A stretch of DNA of 64,000 bases from Mycolicibacterium litorale (GTDB lineage: Bacteria > Actinomycetota > Actinomycetes > Mycobacteriales > Mycobacteriaceae): positions 3,844,001 through 3,908,000 of the forward strand of contig CP019882.1 in NCBI GenBank assembly GCA_002007745.1. The letters run 5' to 3'. Below the pieces are notes generated by a model. It ran no database searches. It was not told the DNA's origin and worked only from the letters and a program-made list of their open reading frames with translations. Of this stretch, positions 60,785-64,000 are shown piece by piece. The first letter of the stretch is position 1; each line of letters begins with the position of its first letter. Made by a program: the position numbers and the translations under genes.

Positions 60785-62062
60785 ATGGCGAATGAGTCCC
60801 CCGCGCGTCTATCGCGTCCTGAACCCGCGGTCGAGGGCCTCGAAATCGCCGTCGACTTCGCGGTGAATGGTTCGCTGAATCTGCGCCGGACCGTGTTGCA
60901 GGTGCTCACGGCCGTTCGGCCGGTCCTGGCCGACTGGGCGATGCTCGCGATGTCGGATCACCGCACCGGCGGACTGGGCCTGTTCGGGGGTGCCGACGTG
61001 GGCTTCTGTGACGCCATCGCGAGATCCTCGACGGCCGCACCGGGCTTGGACCAGGTGCTGCGCACCGGTCAGCACGCGCTGGTCCGCTTCGGGCCAGACT
61101 GTTCGGCCGCCGATGTCGACGCCGTCATCCACCATCCGGCGATCGCCGAGCAGATCATCGGCTTACGGCCCGTCGATGTGCTCATCGTCGGGCTGACGGC
61201 CCGCGGTGCGACGCTGGGCGCCTTGGTACTCGCCCGCGGCCCGGGGCGGCATTTCGACGACGACGGCATCGCCAGGGCCGAGCGTCTCGCCGCGCTGGCC
61301 GCCGTCGCCCTCGATTCGGCCCGGATCTATTCCGAACGCGGTGAGTTGGCCGCCGCACTGCAGCGCACCCTCCGGCCGCCGGTGCTTCCCCGACCCCGGG
61401 GACTCGGCCTGGCGGCCCGGTACCGGCCGGCGATCGAACACCTCGAGGTCGGTGGCGATTTCTACGACGTCGTAGGCCCCGATGACGACCTCCTCATCAC
61501 CGTGGGCGACGTGTGCGGCAAAGGAGCCGATTCGGCGGCAGTCACCCTGCAGGCGCGGCAGAGCATCCGTACCGCAGCACATTTCGATCGCAGACCCGAG
61601 CGGCTGCTCGATGCGCTGAACTCGGTCTTGTGCGAGCAATCCACGCGCAAATTCGTCACGGTGCTGTGTGCCCGGGTGCGCGGCAGGCCCGACGGAACCT
61701 CGGCCGAGGTGCAGGTCGCGGCGGCAGGCCACCCCAGCCCGATCATGGTGCGCGCCAACGGTTTCGTCGAGCAGATCGACGTCGTCGGCGTCGCGGCCGG
61801 GGTGAAGCAGGGCGTCGTCTACCGGCCGGCGTCGGTGCAGCTGCAGCGCGGGGACGCCCTGCTGATGTTCACCGACGGAGTCGAGGAAGCCCGCCGCGAC
61901 GCCAGGCTGTACGGGATGCGCCGGTTGCTCGATCTGTTGCCCGCCTATGCCGGCGCCGGCGCAGACGTGATCTGCGAAGCCGTCGAACGCGATGTGCTCG
62001 AGTACCTCGACGGTGATCCGCACGACGACATGGCCTTGGTGGCGGTGACATGCGGGAGCTGA
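60785..62062 (+). CDS. GAF-domain SpoIIE-type PP2C phosphatase
   Basis: This serine phosphatase is about 425 aa. Residues 20-185 resemble a GAF sensor domain (DRGAxL-like GATLGALVLARGPG). Residues 200-425 form a SpoIIE/PP2C domain with metal-binding GGDFYDVVGPDDD, GDVCGKGADSAAV, FTDGVEEAR and DPHDDMALVAV. RsbU/SpoIIE enzymes dephosphorylate STAS proteins, so the divergent STAS gene is the likely substrate. The start of the B12-binding gene overlaps its 3' end by 13 bp, so the two are cotranslated. Both PP2C metal aspartates appear intact. Confidence 0.9.
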   Translation: MANESPARLSRPEPAVEGLEIAVDFAVNGSLNLRRTVLQVLTAVRPVLADWAMLAMSDHRTGGLGLFGGADVGFCDAIARSSTAAPGLDQVLRTGQHALVRFGPDCSAADVDAVIHHPAIAEQIIGLRPVDVLIVGLTARGATLGALVLARGPGRHFDDDGIARAERLAALAAVALDSARIYSERGELAAALQRTLRPPVLPRPRGLGLAARYRPAIEHLEVGGDFYDVVGPDDDLLITVGDVCGKGADSAAVTLQARQSIRTAAHFDRRPERLLDALNSVLCEQSTRKFVTVLCARVRGRPDGTSAEVQVAAAGHPSPIMVRANGFVEQIDVVGVAAGVKQGVVYRPASVQLQRGDALLMFTDGVEEARRDARLYGMRRLLDLLPAYAGAGADVICEAVERDVLEYLDGDPHDDMALVAVTCGS

Positions 62063-63054
62063 CGTGGCTTTCGGACTACCAGCAGGCGCTGGCAGAGCGG
62101 AATCGAGCCGCCGCCACCGACATCGTCACCCGCTTGCTCGTGGACGGGGTCGACCCGGTGACGGTGTTGACCGAGGTGGTAGCCGCCGCCCAGCGCGAGG
62201 TCGGGTTGCGCTGGCAGCGCGGCGAATGGACGGTCGCCGACGAGCATGCCTGCACCGCGATCTCGGTGGCGGCGACCCGGGCCGTCGCCGAGTTCGTCGG
62301 GCAACTCCCGCTCAGCGGCAAAACGGTGTTGGTGGCCTGTGCCGAGCGGGAATGGCACGAGTTGCCGGCCATGATCATCGCGTGTTCGCTGCGCAGCCAC
62401 GGCTGGAACACCACGCTGCTGGGCGCGGCGACGTCGCCGATGCGGTTCAGCCAACACCTCGCCGACATCGGTCCCGACGCGGTGGCGGTCAGCTGTTCGG
62501 TGTTGGGCGCGCTGCCCACCACCCGCCGCTTCATCGAGGCGGCCAGCGCCGCCGGGGTGCCGGTGCTGGTCGGCGGCCAAGCGTTTGGCCGCGACGATGC
62601 CCGGGCCCGCGCCTTGGGCGCCACCGCCTGGGCTGGTGACGCGCATTCCGCGGTGGCGGCGATGAATCGGCTGCCGGCAGTGGTCGCAGCGTTGCCGAAT
62701 CTGCCGGCGGCCGCGGTCACCGAACAGACGGTCCTCGATGTTCGGCACCGCGCGATCGTCGATTCGGTCCGCGCGAGCTGGTCGCTGACCCGGACGCCGT
62801 CGCCTGTCGGCGCCGGCATCGGTACCGACACGTTGAACCAGACGCTGCACGCGATTTCGGCTGCGCTGCTCACCGGCGACAGCCGGCCCATCTCGGAGAC
62901 TGCCGAGTGGGTCTGCGACATCTTGCGGGCGCGCAGCGTAAATGATTCGGCGGTAACGGAGTTGGCGCAACTGCTGGTCGCGGTCCTCGCCGACCTGCCG
63001 CTGTCGCGGCGGCTGGTCGAGGACCACTTCACCCGATGCCCCGGCCAGGCCTAG
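62050..63054 (+). CDS. Cobalamin-binding protein with CarH-type Wx9EH motif
   Basis: The protein is 334 aa. A four-helix B12-cap domain (about 10-85) carries Trp55-x9-Glu65-His66 (RWQRGEWTVADEH), the upper-face motif of CarH photoreceptors. A Rossmann B12-binding domain follows (about 90-210) with EWHELP; His103 matches the DxHxxG lower ligand although the Gly is Pro. VGGQAFGRDD fits the nucleotide-tail loop. The residue after Trp55 is Gln, not the His that CarH uses after light exposure. There is no MerR DNA-binding domain, and the last 120 residues are helical and unassigned. It is coupled to the SpoIIE phosphatase, suggesting a B12-based light, oxygen or cofactor signal into partner switching (inference). 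Confidence 0.85.
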   Translation: MRELTWLSDYQQALAERNRAAATDIVTRLLVDGVDPVTVLTEVVAAAQREVGLRWQRGEWTVADEHACTAISVAATRAVAEFVGQLPLSGKTVLVACAEREWHELPAMIIACSLRSHGWNTTLLGAATSPMRFSQHLADIGPDAVAVSCSVLGALPTTRRFIEAASAAGVPVLVGGQAFGRDDARARALGATAWAGDAHSAVAAMNRLPAVVAALPNLPAAAVTEQTVLDVRHRAIVDSVRASWSLTRTPSPVGAGIGTDTLNQTLHAISAALLTGDSRPISETAEWVCDILRARSVNDSAVTELAQLLVAVLADLPLSRRLVEDHFTRCPGQA

Positions 63055-63998
63055 GAACGCGCGGCGAAGAACTCGCAGGCGAATTCGCGCTGGCCGGCTA
63101 TGCTCCAGTTGTCGTGATCCTCGCCGTAGGCGGTCAACCCGTCCCAGGACCACTCGGTCAGGCAGTTCCACGTCCACAGGTTGGGATTGATGGCGAACCC
63201 GATCCGGTTGAGCATCGAGCCGAATGCCTCGATCGTGCGTCCGTGTTCGTCGGTCGCGCTGAGCCGCACCCGGGTCGGCGCGCCGCAGGAACCGTCCCGG
63301 TCGAGCACGTCACGACGGCCCGCGGTGAGCTTTCCCCACACCCCACCGCGCAGGATGTAGCCGTGGATGGCGATCGCGTTCCCGTCGCCGAAGTCCATGG
63401 TGATCGCATGGAACCCGTCACGTTCGGAGGCTGTCGCGTAGCTGTAGCCACCGCGCTTGCTTGGGGTGGCGTGGATACCGGGGCCGTGTTGCGGCCGATG
63501 TCCCCACGAACGGTCACGAAAACCGAAGGCGTCGACAGTGATTCGCTCACCGCGCAGAACGATCTCGCCCTCGAACCGGCCCGGTTGGTCCAAATGGCTC
63601 GCACCGAGCAGGTGCGCCTTGGCGACGGCGGTAAAGGTCAGATCCACGTGTAGGTCGTCGCCGTCCGGATCGTGGTAGCCGATCTGGTATCGCCGGCCGG
63701 GGTCGAGCACTCGGTAGGAGGAGCCGTTGGCCAGCCGCAGATCGCTCAATGGCTGCTCGGGCAGCGGAAGGTGCCAGAAGTTCTTGGCGTACAGGCAATT
63801 CCAGATCTGGTCTCCGGTATCGTCCCAGAAGTAGGCGCCGGCCGCCGCCACCCCGAGAGTCGGCTTGAAGAACGGGTACAGCTGGCCCGACAGCCGTCGT
63901 TGCGGCACGGTGAAGGTGAACCAGCATGTTTCGGCCCAGTCCGGATCTGCCGGGTCTGGCGGCGGGTGGAATTCGTCGTGACTGTCGGCGTAAGGGCC
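63051..63998 (-). CDS. Lipocalin-like (CrtC/DUF7064-type) conserved protein, 5' partial
   Basis: The frame is open to the window edge; 315 residues are visible. The sequence is rich in beta-strand and aromatic residues (WAETCWFTFT, GAYFWDD) with FGFRDRSWGHR and GYSYATAS. This resembles the duplicated lipocalin-like fold of AttH/CrtC hydratases and actinobacterial DUF7064-type proteins. The function is unknown; relatives act on lipids or carotenoids. It is convergent with the B12-binding gene (4-bp overlap). The family assignment is from memory. Confidence 0.7.
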   Translation of the reverse strand, partial: GPYADSHDEFHPPPDPADPDWAETCWFTFTVPQRRLSGQLYPFFKPTLGVAAAGAYFWDDTGDQIWNCLYAKNFWHLPLPEQPLSDLRLANGSSYRVLDPGRRYQIGYHDPDGDDLHVDLTFTAVAKAHLLGASHLDQPGRFEGEIVLRGERITVDAFGFRDRSWGHRPQHGPGIHATPSKRGGYSYATASERDGFHAITMDFGDGNAIAIHGYILRGGVWGKLTAGRRDVLDRDGSCGAPTRVRLSATDEHGRTIEAFGSMLNRIGFAINPNLWTWNCLTEWSWDGLTAYGEDHDNWSIAGQREFACEFFAARS

Positions 63999-64000
63999 GA

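Noticed and set aside
1..64000. tRNA, rRNA, insertion sequences or prophage
   Set aside because: No cloverleaf sequence, transposase, terminal inverted repeats or phage structural genes were recognised; detection by eye is limited, so a tRNA scan would be decisive.

Overview
The window is 64 kb of GC-rich actinobacterial DNA, almost certainly from a fast-growing member of the Mycobacteriaceae (Mycolicibacterium-like). The evidence is an MmpS/MmpL pair, several gene starts that look leaderless, and a gene order that follows Mycobacterium tuberculosis Rv2888c-Rv2921c: amiC, tsf, rpsB, M23 peptidase, xerC, viuB, dprA, comM, yraN, DUF2469, rnhB, lepB, rplS, lppW, trmD, rimM, khpA, rpsP, an NTF2-like gene, dacB2, an amidohydrolase, ffh, glnD, glnB, amt, ftsY. 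The synteny comes from memory of H37Rv, not from a search. Genes that interrupt this backbone are the accessory content.

Layout. (1) 1-6.2 kb: the 3' part of an NRPS (C-A-PCP-TE), translationally coupled to an unusual fusion of an FAD monooxygenase and a condensation-like domain. (2) 6.2-14.2 kb: amidase, a TetR/SDR divergent pair with two visible operators, tsf-rpsB, an M23 peptidase, selO and xerC. (3) 14.3-18.3 kb: a small zinc-ribbon protein, a CsoR/CstR-family repressor, and a divergent mmpS-mmpL pair separated by a perfect palindromic operator. (4) 18.3-25.5 kb: viuB, a NarL-type two-component pair, dprA-comM-yraN and a TDT-family transporter. (5) 25.7-31.2 kb: a LysR regulator, a four-gene coupled operon (MFS, 46-aa ORF, 203-aa protein, HAD phosphatase), a ROK protein and DUF2469. 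(6) 31.2-39.3 kb: rnhB-lepB-rplS, lppW, a DHA2 exporter with a cytosolic tail, and the trmD-rimM-khpA-rpsP translation cluster. (7) 39.4-46.4 kb: a diflavin reductase behind an iron-box-like site, tandem D,D-carboxypeptidases, an amidohydrolase, ffh and a HAD hydrolase. (8) 46.4-52.9 kb: a coupled ABC peptide-type importer operon led by a PHP-domain hydrolase. (9) 53.3-59.2 kb: the amt-glnB-glnD nitrogen operon with a clear GlnR box, then ftsY. (10) 59.3-64 kb: type 2 IPP isomerase, then a STAS protein, a GAF-SpoIIE phosphatase and a cobalamin-binding protein with the CarH-type Wx9EH motif, then a partial lipocalin-like gene.

Two candidate systems stand out. One is the STAS / SpoIIE phosphatase / B12-binding locus (60.3-63.1 kb), which looks like a partner-switching module with a possible cobalamin-based light or redox sensor. 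The other is the CsoR/CstR-like repressor facing mmpS-mmpL (14.3-18.3 kb), which implies metal- or sulfur-responsive control of an RND exporter.

Four conserved genes (viuB, yraN, lppW, dppC-like permease) are each broken by a single missing base at a CCCC run on the + strand. The shared pattern points to homopolymer sequencing error rather than four real pseudogenes. No tRNA, rRNA, CRISPR array or insertion sequence was seen.
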